Assembly: GCF_031453615.1 (NCBI RefSeq)
Contig: NZ_JAVIZT010000001.1
Location: 496,001 to 560,000, forward strand
Source: Microbacterium sp. SORGH_AS_0428
GTDB taxonomy: Bacteria > Actinomycetota > Actinomycetes > Actinomycetales > Microbacteriaceae
Direction of reading: 5' to 3'
DNA: 64,000 nt
Below, one piece after another: positions 44,712 through 53,349 of this stretch. The translations under genes and the position numbers were made by a program. Within the stretch, counting starts at the first letter, position 1. Each line of letters begins with the position of its first letter. The notes under the pieces are model-generated. The model had not been told where the DNA came from. It did no database searches and saw only the letters and a list, made by a program, of their open reading frames with translations.

Positions 44712-44893
44712 CTCGCAGGGGTCGAAGAACTCTTCCTGCCGGGACGGCCGTAGCCGCGGTACCACCCTGCTTGCCGGAGAAACGACCCCGACCACTTTCA
44801 CTGCGGCGATGACGGGCCTGCCCCGCTCGGTTCTACTGGGCGCGAACGCCTTTCTTCCGAGAGCTCCCCGGTGATGGCCGGATCCGTGCTTGT
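44712..44893 (-). promoter_or_regulatory. T-box riboswitch leader of ileS
   Basis: The leader RNA reads uncharged tRNA-Ile. The specifier loop sequence GGCCATCACCGGGGAGC (44862-44878 on this strand) contains ATC, the Ile codon, at 44873-44875. The T-box sequence GGGTGGTACCGCGG, with TGG(T) pairing to the tRNA acceptor end, maps to 44754-44767. Between them is a GTGAAAGTGGTCGGGG element. The start codon follows about 45 bases after the T-box, so control of translation initiation, as in the actinobacterial ileS T-boxes, is likely. A candidate -10 element (TAGAAT) is at 44901-44906. Confidence 0.9.
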
Positions 44894-44900
44894 ACCTGCG

Positions 44901-44906
44901 ATTCTA
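44901..44906 (-). promoter_or_regulatory. Candidate -10 box of the ileS promoter
   Basis: TAGAAT on the minus strand matches the TANNNT consensus and would place transcription start a few bases before the T-box stem I. No convincing -35 element was seen at 17-bp spacing. Confidence 0.5.
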
Positions 44907-44946
44907 GCGCGCCGCGAGGTGGATCCAGGTCGACGAAGATGGATGC

Positions 44947-45471
44947 ATGCAGATCGTGACCGACCGTCTGACACTGCGCCCGATGACCGAGGACGATCTT
45001 CCTGCGCTGCGGGCGATCCTGGGCGATGGCATCACGATGACCGCCTATGAGGGCGCCTTCGACGAGGACGAGATCCGCGCGTGGCTCTCCGGGCAGTTGC
45101 GCCGCTATGCGGAAGACGGCTTCGGTCTCTGGGCAGTCGTGCACGCCGGCGACATGATCGGCCAGGCGGGCATCACCCGGCAGCGGATCGAAGCCGACGA
45201 GGTGCACGAGGTGGGCTACCTCTTCCGCCGCGACCAGTGGCATCGGGGTTTCGCTGTCGAGGCCGCGTCCGCCTGCCGTGACTGGGCGTTCGACGAGCTC
45301 GGGGTCGACGCCGTCTGGGCGAAGGTCCGGAGCACGAACATCGCGTCCATGAACGTCGCCATCCGGCTCGGGATGCGGGTGCGTCGCGCCTTCACCACGC
45401 ACTACCGCGGTGTGGACATGCCGCACCTGGGCTTTGCGATCGATCGCGCGCAGGCGCGAGCCACGGTCTAG
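44947..45471 (+). CDS. GNAT-family N-acetyltransferase
   Basis: A 174-residue acetyltransferase of the RimJ/RimL-like (Acetyltransf_3) group. The N-terminus IVTDRLTLRPMTEDDLPAL is diagnostic. The acetyl-CoA-binding region is EVGYLFRRDQWHRGFAVEAA (about 89-108, locator), followed by TNIASMNVAIRLGMR, the typical helix-4 NxxSxxxAxxxG block. Substrate unknown. Divergent from ileS; its stop overlaps the MarR gene stop by 4 bp (convergent). Confidence 0.92.
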   Translation: MQIVTDRLTLRPMTEDDLPALRAILGDGITMTAYEGAFDEDEIRAWLSGQLRRYAEDGFGLWAVVHAGDMIGQAGITRQRIEADEVHEVGYLFRRDQWHRGFAVEAASACRDWAFDELGVDAVWAKVRSTNIASMNVAIRLGMRVRRAFTTHYRGVDMPHLGFAIDRAQARATV

Positions 45472-45929
45472 GCAGACGCGTCGGGAGCGGCCCGCAGAGA
45501 GCGCACCATGCTCGTCAGGGCGGTGAAGGCGGCGGACTGCTCGGCGTCGGTCAGTCCCGACAGCATCCGAGCCTCGACCGAACGCACCGCCGCGCTGGCC
45601 TCATCGAGGCGCCGCCTCCCCACGGGGGTCAACCGAGTGGGAAGCGCCTTGCCCACGGCAGCATCGGCGGGACGGACGACCTCGCCGTCACGCTCGAGCG
45701 CCTGCAGCAGCACGTTCATGGACTGACGGGTCACGAACGTGCCCCGAGCCAGTTCGGAGTTGGTCGAGCCGGGCCGCTGGGCGAGCAGTTCCAGGCATGA
45801 GTAGTGCGTGATCGTCATGCCGAGGGGCCGGAGCACATCCTCCATCGCGGTGCGCAGCGCGCTCGCCGCCTGTTTCAGGAGATAGCCCAGAGACGTATCC
45901 AGGTGGATCTGCGGACGGGATTGACTCAT
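45468..45929 (-). CDS. MarR-family transcriptional regulator
   Basis: A 153-residue winged-helix dimer. The core is visible in ITHYSCLELLAQRPGSTNSELARGTFVTRQSMNVLLQAL (38-76, locator) and the wing EVVRPADAAVGKALPTRLTPVGRR (locator). A C-terminal helix (AEQSAAFTALTSMVRSLRAA) supports dimerisation. It is divergent from a VOC-family gene with two matching inverted repeats in between, one of which overlaps its own start, so autoregulation and control of the VOC gene are likely. Confidence 0.93.
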   Translation of the reverse strand: MSQSRPQIHLDTSLGYLLKQAASALRTAMEDVLRPLGMTITHYSCLELLAQRPGSTNSELARGTFVTRQSMNVLLQALERDGEVVRPADAAVGKALPTRLTPVGRRRLDEASAAVRSVEARMLSGLTDAEQSAAFTALTSMVRSLRAAPDASA

Positions 45930-45945
45930 GTCAGTATTCTGACAT
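45928..45945. promoter_or_regulatory. MarR operator site 1
   Basis: ATGTCAGTATTCTGACAT, a perfect 7-bp-armed inverted repeat with a 4-bp spacer, overlapping the MarR start codon (45929). Confidence 0.75.
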
Positions 45946-45952
45946 AGAGTGC

Positions 45953-45970
45953 GTGTCAGTTATCTGACAT
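45953..45970. promoter_or_regulatory. MarR operator site 2
   Basis: GTGTCAGTTATCTGACAT shares the TGTCAG-N4-CTGACA core of site 1, 25 bp away centre to centre. It is 17 bp before the VOC gene start. Two matched sites with about 2.5 helical turns between them are typical for a regulator binding as two dimers. Confidence 0.75.
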
Positions 45971-45986
45971 ACAGCGAGGAGTTCCC

Positions 45987-46355
45987 ATGCCCGTCACCGG
46001 CCCCGACTTCATCTCCCTCCAGGTGCGCGATCTCGATGCGTCGCAAGCCTTCTACGAAACCCACCTCGGACTCGTGCGCTCCCCCGCCGGTCCCCCTCAT
46101 GCGGTGGTGTTCACGACGACGCCCATCGCGTTCGCACTGCGCGATCTTCTCCCCGACACCGACCTCTCGGGCGTCGATCAACCGGGCATCGGCACGGCCG
46201 TCTGGCTGCACGCGACCGGCGTCCGGGAGATCCACGACGGCCTGGTCGCCGCGGGACACACCATCGTCTCGGAGCCGGTCGAGGGCCCGTTCGGACTCAC
46301 CTTCACCTTCGCAGACCCGGACGGCTACCGCATCACCCTCCACGATCGCGCCTGA
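45987..46355 (+). CDS. VOC-family (glyoxalase/bleomycin resistance-like) protein
   Basis: A 122-residue single-module vicinal oxygen chelate protein. Features: DFISLQVRDLDASQAFYETHLGL at the N-terminus, and the second half TFTFADPDGYRITLHD, the typical end. Activity (metal enzyme, isomerase or drug binding) cannot be inferred. Start ATG 45987 follows GAGGAG. Divergent from MarR and likely controlled by it. Confidence 0.92.
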   Translation: MPVTGPDFISLQVRDLDASQAFYETHLGLVRSPAGPPHAVVFTTTPIAFALRDLLPDTDLSGVDQPGIGTAVWLHATGVREIHDGLVAAGHTIVSEPVEGPFGLTFTFADPDGYRITLHDRA

Positions 46356-46378
46356 TACACGACTCGGTGCTCCCAGCA

Positions 46379-46416
46379 CCGACGTGCCGCATCCCTCCTC
46401 GGATGCGGCACGTCGG
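46379..46416 (+). terminator. Hairpin terminator after the VOC gene
   Basis: A 16-bp perfect stem (46379-46394 and 46401-46416, core GACGTGCCGCATCC) with a CTCCTC loop lies between the VOC gene and valS. Confidence 0.8.
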
Positions 46417-46488
46417 CGTCCCGTTAGACTTGCCGCACCGCACACTCAGGCACGCTCACACGGTGCCGCACATATCGAGGAGACACCC

Positions 46489-49075
46489 ATGGCCATTCCC
46501 GACAAGCCCGCACTCGAGGGCCTCGAAGCCAAGTGGGACCAGACCTGGTCCGCCGAGGGCACGTACCTCTTCGATAGAGAGGCCGCGAAGAAGTCCGGCC
46601 GCGGCGGCGTCTTCTCCGTCGACACGCCTCCGCCCACCGCATCCGGCTCGCTGCACATCGGTCACGTGTTCAGCTACACGCACACCGACGTGAAGGTGCG
46701 CTTCGAGCGGATGCGCGGCAAGACCGTCTTCTACCCCATGGGATGGGACGACAACGGGCTGCCGACCGAGCGGCGCGTGCAGAACTACTACGGCGTGCGC
46801 TGCGACACCTCGCTGGCCTACGACCCCGACTTCACTCCCCCGTTTCGCGGCGACGCGAAGAGCCTGAAGCCCGCCGACCAGGTGCCGATCAGCCGCCGCA
46901 ACTTCATCGACCTGTGCGAAGAGCTCACTCTCGAGGACGAGAAGGCGTTCGAGGCCGTCTTCCGCCAGCTCGGACTCTCCGTGGACTGGACACAGACGTA
47001 CCGCACGATCTCGAACGACACGATCCGCACGAGCCAGCTGGCGTTCCTCCGCAACCTGGAGCGCGGCGAGGCGTATCAGGCGCTCGCTCCGACGTTGTGG
47101 GACATCGACTTCCGCTCGGCCATCGCCCAGGCCGAGCTCGAGGACCGCGAGCAGCAGGCGTCGTACCATCGCCTCGCCTTCCACAAGACCGATGGCTCGG
47201 GTGACATCCACATCGAGACCACCCGCCCCGAGTTGCTGGCGGCGTGCGTCGCTCTCGTGGCCAACCCCAACGACGAGCGATACCAGCCGCACTTCGGTCA
47301 GACCGTGCGCACGCCCGTGTTCGGTGTCGAGGTGCCCGTGCTCGCCCATCCGTTGGCGCAGCAAGACAAGGGCTCGGGCATCGCGATGGTGTGCACCTTC
47401 GGCGACGTCACCGACATCATCTGGTGGCGGGAGCTGGATCTGCCGAACCGCACGATCCTCGGCAAGGACGGCCGCATCCTCCCCGACGCACCCGCGGCCC
47501 TTCGACACCGATGCGGCGAAGACCGCGTACGCGGAGCTGGCGGGGCTCACCGTCTTCAGCGCCAAGAAGAAGATGGTCGAGCTTCTGGAAGCATCCGGCG
47601 AACTGCTCGAGGTGTCGAAGCCCTTCAACCACCCGGTGAAGTTCTACGAGAAGGGCGACCGCGCTCTCGAGATCGTCTCGACCCGACAGTGGTACCTGCG
47701 CAACGGCGCCCGTGACGAAGCCTTCCGCGAGAAACTGCTCGCCCTCGGTGCGGGCATGCAGTGGCATCCCGACTTCATGCGCGTGCGCTACGAGAACTGG
47801 ACCAACGGACTGACGGGCGACTGGCTCATCAGCCGCCAGCGCTTCTTCGGTGTTCCGATCCCCGTGTGGTACCCGCTGGATGAGAACGGCGAGCGGGTCG
47901 AGGGCGGCGTCATCACGGCCGACGTCGCATCCCTTCCCGTCGACCCGACCACCGACACGGCTCCCGGCTACGACGAGTCGCAACGCGGCGTCCCGGGCGG
48001 CTTCGAGGGAGAGAAGGACATCTTCGACACGTGGGCGACATCCTCGCTCACCCCGCAGCTGGCCGGCGGCTGGCAGCGCGACGAGGAACTGTGGGATCTC
48101 GTCGCGCCGTTCGACCTGCGCCCGCAGGGCCAGGACATCATCCGCACCTGGCTGTTCTCCACGATGGTGCGCTCCGCCCTCGAGGACGACCGCGCGCCGT
48201 GGACGGATGCGGCCATCAGCGGCTTCATCGTCGACCCCGACCGCAAGAAGATGTCGAAGTCCAAGGGCAACGTGGTCACGCCCGCCGACATCCTGGACCA
48301 GCACGGCACCGACGCAGTGCGCTACTGGGCGGCCTCGAGCCGGCTCGGCGCGGATGCCGCGTTCGACCCGCAGAACCCCACCCAGGTCAAGATCGGCCGA
48401 CGCCTGGCGATCAAGGTGCTCAACGCGGCGAAGTTCGTGCTGTCGTTCCCCGTCCCCGACGGCGCCCAGGTCACCCATGCGCTGGATGCAGCGATGCTCG
48501 CCACGCTCGATCGCGTCGTGCGCGACGCGACGACGGCTTTCGAGGCGTACGACCATGCGCGGGCCCTGGAGATCACCGAGTCGTTCTTCTGGACCTTCTG
48601 CGACGACTACCTCGAACTCGTCAAGGAGCGCGCCTACGATCAGGGCGACGTGGGACAGGCATCGGCGGCGTTGGCCCTGCGCACGGCACTGTCGACGCTG
48701 CTGCGCCTGCTCGCGCCGGTGCTCTCGTTCGCGACGGAGGAAGCCTGGTCGTGGTTCGAGGACGGCTCCGTGCACACCGCCGCGTGGCCTGTGCCGCTCG
48801 CGCCGAACGACGGCGACACCGAGGCCGGCGACCCCGCCGTCCTCGCCGCGGCGAGTTCCGCGCTCATCGCCATCCGGCGCGCCAAGACCGAGGCGAAGGC
48901 TTCGCAGAAGACGCCGATCGCGCGCCTGACCCTCGGGGCGCCGTCGGCGATCGCCGCCGCCCTAGCGAGCGCCGAGGGCGATCTCAAGGCCGTGGGCCGC
49001 ATCACGGATCTCGCTATCGTCGACGCCGAGACGGTGCACGTCGTCGACATCGAGTTCGCCCCGCAGGAGGTCTGA
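46489..49075 (+). pseudogene. valS: Valyl-tRNA synthetase, reading frame interrupted by a +1 frameshift
   Basis: Charges tRNA-Val with valine; expected to be essential. The N-terminal part (HIGH at residues 56-59, PPPTASGSLHIGH) reads in one frame to about 47497, ending GKDGRILPDAPAA. The C-terminal part (starting FDTDAAKTAYAELAG, then KMSKS as [11 protein letters not shown] near residue 586) continues in another frame to a stop at 49075. Total length 2587 bases equals 3n+1, so one base too many lies near the CCC at 47498-47500. Without it the protein would have about 861 residues, a normal length. This is either a sequencing or assembly error, or a true mutation tolerated only if another valS exists. 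The ATG at 46489 has GAGGAG upstream. Confidence 0.9.
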
Positions 49076-49076
49076 T

Positions 49077-49328
49077 ATGCAGCTCGGCACACGTTGGAGC
49101 GCCCGCACGGAACCGCCCGCCTCGGTCCCCGCCGCGCTCCGCGAGCAGATCGCCGCCGTGGAATCGGCCATCACGGAGTCGCAGTGGTCGTCGCAACCGA
49201 CTCCGCGCTGGACGCTGACGTGGCTCGAGGGGCGCCCGGTCGCAGAACTCGACACGGGCGTCATCGTGTCGCTCGATGCCGACGGTGCAGCGGTCGTCCA
49301 CCACGACGTCGACGACGAATTCGCCTGA
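49077..49328 (+). CDS. Small conserved protein of unknown function
   Basis: An 83-residue acidic protein, MQLGTRWSARTEPPASVP at its start, with TPRWTLTWLEGRPVAELDTG and a C-terminal HHDVDDEFA. No domain was recognised. It begins 1 bp after the valS stop, so is probably cotranscribed with valS and the peptidase. Confidence 0.75.
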   Translation: MQLGTRWSARTEPPASVPAALREQIAAVESAITESQWSSQPTPRWTLTWLEGRPVAELDTGVIVSLDADGAAVVHHDVDDEFA

Positions 49329-49372
49329 GCTCAGACTCTCGGCCCTCCTCCGAGCGCCGATAGTCTGAGCGG

Positions 49373-51409
49373 ATGGCGTCCGTCAATCCGCTGCTCTCCC
49401 CGTCCAGCCTGCCCTACGCGCTTCCCGACTACGCCGCGATCGAGCCGGAGCACTATCTGCCCGCGTTCGACGAGGCGTTTCGTCAGCACCGTGCGGAGGT
49501 CGAGCGGATCGCTTCCGAGACGGCCCCTCCGACGTTCGAGAACACGCTCGTCGCCCTCGAGCGCGCCGGCGAGACGCTCGACCGCGTGAGCCGCACCTTC
49601 TTCACCGTCTCGTCGGCGGATGCCACTCCCGCCATCCAGGCGATCGAGGAGGAGCTCGCGCCTCTGCTCTCCGCTCACGGCGACGCCATCCGACTCGATG
49701 AACGTCTCTACGCGCGGGTGAGCGCCCTGCACGAGGTGCGCGAGACTCTGGGACTGGATGCGGAGTCGTTCCGCCTGCTCACGCGGACCCACCGCGAACT
49801 CACCCTGGCCGGTGCCGGACTCTCCCCCGACGACAAGCGGCGTCTCGTCGAGATCAACACCCGACTGTCCACACTCACCACGACGTTCGAGAAGCACCTG
49901 CTCTCCGACACGAATGAGCTCGCGGTGCATGTGAGCGACGAGCGGGAGCTGGCGGGGCTCGCGGCCGGTGAGCGATCCGCCGCAGCCAGGGCGGCCGAGC
50001 AGCGGGGCCTGGACGGCTGGCTGATCACTCTGCCGCTGTTCACAGGGCATCCGTGGCTGGCGTCGATTGCCGGCCGGTCCCTGCGGGAGCGCATCATGAG
50101 CGCCTCGCGAGCCCGCGGCGGACGGGGCGGCGACAACGACAACGGCGCGACGGTGCGTGAGATCGTGCGTCTGCGGGCGGAGCGGGCGGCGCTTCTCGGC
50201 TTCGCCACGCACGCGGCCGCCGTCACCGCCGACCAGACCGCCGGCTCCCCCGAAGCGGTCGCCGCGTTGCTGCGACGCCTGGCGGAGCCCGCGTCCCGCA
50301 ACGCCGCCGCGGAGAAGGCGGCTCGCGCGCAGGTCGCCGGCATCACGGACTTCGCGGCGCACGATTGGGCTTACGCGACCGAGCAGGTGCGCGCGGCGCA
50401 GCTGGATATCGACACGGCAGAACTGCGTCCCTGGTTCGAGGCGGAACGGGTGCTGCGCGACGGCGTCTTCGCTGCCGCCACCGCGCTCTACGGCATCACC
50501 TTCGGCGAGCGGCTCGACCTCGTGGCCTATCACCCCGGCGCCCGTGTCTTCGAGGTCTTCGAAGAGGACGGCGCGGGGCTCGGGCTCTACATCCTCGATC
50601 TCTACACGCGCGACACGAAGCGCGGGGGCGCGTGGATGAACTCCATCGTGACACCGTCCGACCTGCGCCGGTCGGCGCCCGTCGTGGTGAACAACCTCAA
50701 CGTGTCGGACCCCGGCGAGGGACAACCGACCCTCCTGACCCTCGACGAGGTCACGACGCTCTTCCACGAGTTCGGCCATGCGCTTCACGGGCTGTTCGCC
50801 CACACGCGGTACCCGCACTTCGCGGGCACGGCCGTCTTCCGCGACTTCGTCGAGTTCCCGAGTCAGGTCAACGAGATGTGGATGCTCGCTCCTGGCGTCG
50901 TCGAGAACTACGCCCGCCACATCGAGACCGACGAACCGCTGCCCCCGGACGTGATCGAACGACTGAACGCATCCGGAACGTTCGATCAGGGGTTCGCGAC
51001 GAGCGAGTACCTCGCCGCCGCCTGGCTCGACCTCGCCTGGCACTCGCTGAGCGTCGATGACGCGTCGGCCGAGATCGACGTCCTGGAGTTCGAGCGACGT
51101 GCACTCGAGGACATCGGCCTCACGGAGCCCGCGGTGCCCCCGCGCTACTCGACGACGTACTTCGCCCACATCTTCTCCGGCGGATACAGCGCCGGTTACT
51201 ACTCCTACATCTGGAGCGAGGTCCTCGACGCGGACACGGTCGAGTGGTTCGGCGAGAACGGCGGCCTGGATCGGGCCGCAGGCGAGCGGTTCCGCCGCCG
51301 GCTGCTCGGCGTCGGCGGCGCGAAGGACCCGCTCGAGGCGTACCGCGACTTCCGCGGCCGTGACGCGGCGATCGACCCGCTGCTGCGACGGCGCGGCCTT
51401 CACGCCTGA
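49373..51409 (+). CDS. M3-family metallopeptidase (peptidyl-dipeptidase Dcp/oligopeptidase-like)
   Basis: A 678-residue cytoplasmic zinc peptidase of family M3. The active site HEFGH is at 465-469 (LFHEFGHALHG). The third zinc ligand Glu is likely in FVEFPSQVNEMWML (about 488-501). The C-terminal block TYFAHIFSGGYSAGYYSYIWSEV (locator, about 594-616) is the M3 hallmark with Tyr/His contacts. No signal peptide. Length matches bacterial Dcp. It degrades peptides of limited length, expected to recycle intracellular peptides. Confidence 0.95.
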   Translation: MASVNPLLSPSSLPYALPDYAAIEPEHYLPAFDEAFRQHRAEVERIASETAPPTFENTLVALERAGETLDRVSRTFFTVSSADATPAIQAIEEELAPLLSAHGDAIRLDERLYARVSALHEVRETLGLDAESFRLLTRTHRELTLAGAGLSPDDKRRLVEINTRLSTLTTTFEKHLLSDTNELAVHVSDERELAGLAAGERSAAARAAEQRGLDGWLITLPLFTGHPWLASIAGRSLRERIMSASRARGGRGGDNDNGATVREIVRLRAERAALLGFATHAAAVTADQTAGSPEAVAALLRRLAEPASRNAAAEKAARAQVAGITDFAAHDWAYATEQVRAAQLDIDTAELRPWFEAERVLRDGVFAAATALYGITFGERLDLVAYHPGARVFEVFEEDGAGLGLYILDLYTRDTKRGGAWMNSIVTPSDLRRSAPVVVNNLNVSDPGEGQPTLLTLDEVTTLFHEFGHALHGLFAHTRYPHFAGTAVFRDFVEFPSQVNEMWMLAPGVVENYARHIETDEPLPPDVIERLNASGTFDQGFATSEYLAAAWLDLAWHSLSVDDASAEIDVLEFERRALEDIGLTEPAVPPRYSTTYFAHIFSGGYSAGYYSYIWSEVLDADTVEWFGENGGLDRAAGERFRRRLLGVGGAKDPLEAYRDFRGRDAAIDPLLRRRGLHA

Positions 51410-51413
51410 GGGT

Positions 51414-52031
51414 TCAGCGCCAGCCGAGGAGGTCTCGGACGACCTTCCGCGATGCGGGAGAGCCGTCGTTCTCGATCCGCCAGAGCTTTTCGCGCGAGAC
51501 GAAGACGCCGTCGGCACGGAAGCGTTCCTCGATTCCGTCCCAAGCACGCCGGAGCAGCGGTGCCGCGTCGTTGCTGTCGGACGCACCCCGCACGGATACG
51601 TGGGAGGCGATGAGCAGCTCTGTGGCCTCGGCGCAGGCTCGTGCGCAGACGATGACGAGTGTCGGCGTCACCGCCCGCCGGAAGGGGACGAGGAAGTCGA
51701 GCCCGCTGCCCTCAACCAACCACGTCATCGCCCCGCGCTTCCTGGAGATGGTCACATCACCCAGGTACAGGTTCCTGGCGGTCCACTCGGACCCCGATGC
51801 GAGCACCTGCTCTTCGAATCCGTCGTCACCGCCGGCGAAGCCTTGCAGTTCCAGCGCCCGCACTGCCGCGTCGCGGGCGCATGCGGCATCCGTCTCGACG
51901 ACGAAGCGCGCCGCGCGGCCGGGCAGCCCGTTCCACCGCAGCGGACCAACTCGCGCGTCCCTGCCATGCCCGGAGATACCGCTCATCCCCGTCCCCAGAG
52001 CTCCCGAGCGACCGGCTGGCGCGAAACGCAT
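51414..52031 (-). CDS. Hypothetical protein
   Basis: A 205-residue protein with no recognised family. It has a globular alpha/beta composition (RFVVETDAACARDAAVRALELQG, TPTLVIVCARACAEATELL) and no signal peptide or membrane helix. The start is uncertain; ATG 52031 lacks a clear Shine-Dalgarno, and an internal ATG at 51986 (MSGISGHG) is another possibility. Convergent with the M3 peptidase gene, 4-bp gap. Confidence 0.6.
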   Translation of the reverse strand: MRFAPAGRSGALGTGMSGISGHGRDARVGPLRWNGLPGRAARFVVETDAACARDAAVRALELQGFAGGDDGFEEQVLASGSEWTARNLYLGDVTISRKRGAMTWLVEGSGLDFLVPFRRAVTPTLVIVCARACAEATELLIASHVSVRGASDSNDAAPLLRRAWDGIEERFRADGVFVSREKLWRIENDGSPASRKVVRDLLGWR

Positions 52032-52171
52032 GTCAGCGCCGCGACCGACGGTCCTGGTCGTGATTGCGAGTTCTCGCTCATGACGATGTTCCGCTCCCCC
52101 GTGCTCATCACGTCAGCCTACAAAGCCGACGTCCACCGGAAGATGCCGCTTGCGCCGAGAATCGGCCCGGC

Positions 52172-53281
52172 TCACCACACGGTTGCCGCGAAGTCGCGCA
52201 CCCGTTCCGCCATGGCCGCGGGAACCTCGGCGATCGTGAAATGGCCGCCTTCGGGAAGCCGCTCGAACGTGCGCAGATCGCGGTAGAACCCGCGTGCAAG
52301 CGATTCGGGGTAGTCCCATTCATGCCGCTGGATGAAGACGGCGGCGGGAACCTCGACGGCGGGAATGGGACCGGGATCGTCCGCACCCTCGTAGTACGGG
52401 CGGAACGAGCTCGCGATGGAGGATGACAGCCAGTACACCATCGCCTCCGTCAGGATGCGCTCACGCGAGATTCGGCGCTCGACGAGCCGCGGATCGGCGT
52501 GGGGAGTGTCGCTCCAATCGACGAGCTTCTCGGCGATCCAGGCCAACAGCCCGGCCGGAGAGTCGTTCAGCGCCGCGGCCAGCGTGTCTGGCCGCGTCTC
52601 CTGCACCCGGCCGTAGGCTCCCTCGGTCTCATGGAACGCCGCGATACGTGCGAAGAAGGCGCGCTCGAGGGGGTCGGTGAGCGCGGCTCGCTCGGTGCTT
52701 GTAGGAAAGTGCGCATGGGTGACGAGGATGCCGGCGACCTGGTCGCGATGGGATGCCGCGATGAGGTCGCTGACGTTGGCCGTGACGTCCTCGCCGTACG
52801 TGAGATAGCGGGAGTAGCCGAGCACGTCGGTCATGAGCGTGTGCATCGTCGTGGCGAGCCGTCGCTCCGTGAGCGGGCCCGTCGCCGGCGCCGAGAAGCC
52901 GAACCCGGGGATACTCGCGACGACGACGTGCATGTCAGGCAGGAGGTCGGCGAAGTCGAGCTGCAAGGCGAAGGAGTGCGGCCAGCCGTGCATGACCAGA
53001 AGCACGGGAGCGTCCGGGGCGGCCGCTCGACGATGCATGAAATGCACGGCAGCGCCGTCGATCTCGGTGAGGAACTGCGGGTGCGAGTTCAGCCAGGCCT
53101 CACGTCCGCGCCAATCCCACTCCCGCCAGGAAGCCACTAGCTCGGCGAGATAATCCGCGGTCATCCCCGACCAGCTCCGCCGAGGCGAGTCGGGCAGCAG
53201 CCGGGTTCGGGCGAGGCGATCGTCGAGATCCTCGAGCATTTCATCCGACGCGTGGACGGTGAAGGGCTCGATGCGATTCAT
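52172..53281 (-). CDS. Epoxide hydrolase family protein (EHN domain plus alpha/beta hydrolase)
   Basis: A 369-residue enzyme with the epoxide-hydrolase N-terminal domain (about 1-75: IEPFTVHASDEMLEDLDDRL) followed by an alpha/beta hydrolase fold. The oxyanion motif is HGWP (about 95-98), then SIPGFGFS. The expected nucleophile segment reads TYGEDVTANVSDL (Asp about 164) where juvenile-hormone/EphA-type enzymes usually have GGDWG, so substrate range may differ. The late catalytic His is in LPEGGHFTIAE (about 350). No signal peptide. Isolated gene; substrate unknown. Confidence 0.85.
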   Translation of the reverse strand: MNRIEPFTVHASDEMLEDLDDRLARTRLLPDSPRRSWSGMTADYLAELVASWREWDWRGREAWLNSHPQFLTEIDGAAVHFMHRRAAAPDAPVLLVMHGWPHSFALQLDFADLLPDMHVVVASIPGFGFSAPATGPLTERRLATTMHTLMTDVLGYSRYLTYGEDVTANVSDLIAASHRDQVAGILVTHAHFPTSTERAALTDPLERAFFARIAAFHETEGAYGRVQETRPDTLAAALNDSPAGLLAWIAEKLVDWSDTPHADPRLVERRISRERILTEAMVYWLSSSIASSFRPYYEGADDPGPIPAVEVPAAVFIQRHEWDYPESLARGFYRDLRTFERLPEGGHFTIAEVPAAMAERVRDFAATVW

Positions 53282-53349
53282 AACTCGACGCTAGACCGGG
53301 CTTAGGACATCCGCCGCGCTCAGCGGCGGGGACGCGTTCGAACGAGCCC

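Noticed and set aside
44712..44801. ileS frame extended upstream to an ATG at 44801
   Set aside because: The extra 30 codons are T-box leader RNA, including the antiterminator-type sequence.
47480..47510. Programmed ribosomal frameshift in valS
   Set aside because: No slippery heptamer, stimulatory hairpin or early stop typical of programmed sites, and no precedent in valS. Error or mutation is more likely.
49331..51586. 751-residue reverse frame opposite the M3 peptidase
   Set aside because: The forward frame carries HEFGH and all M3 blocks; the reverse frame has none.
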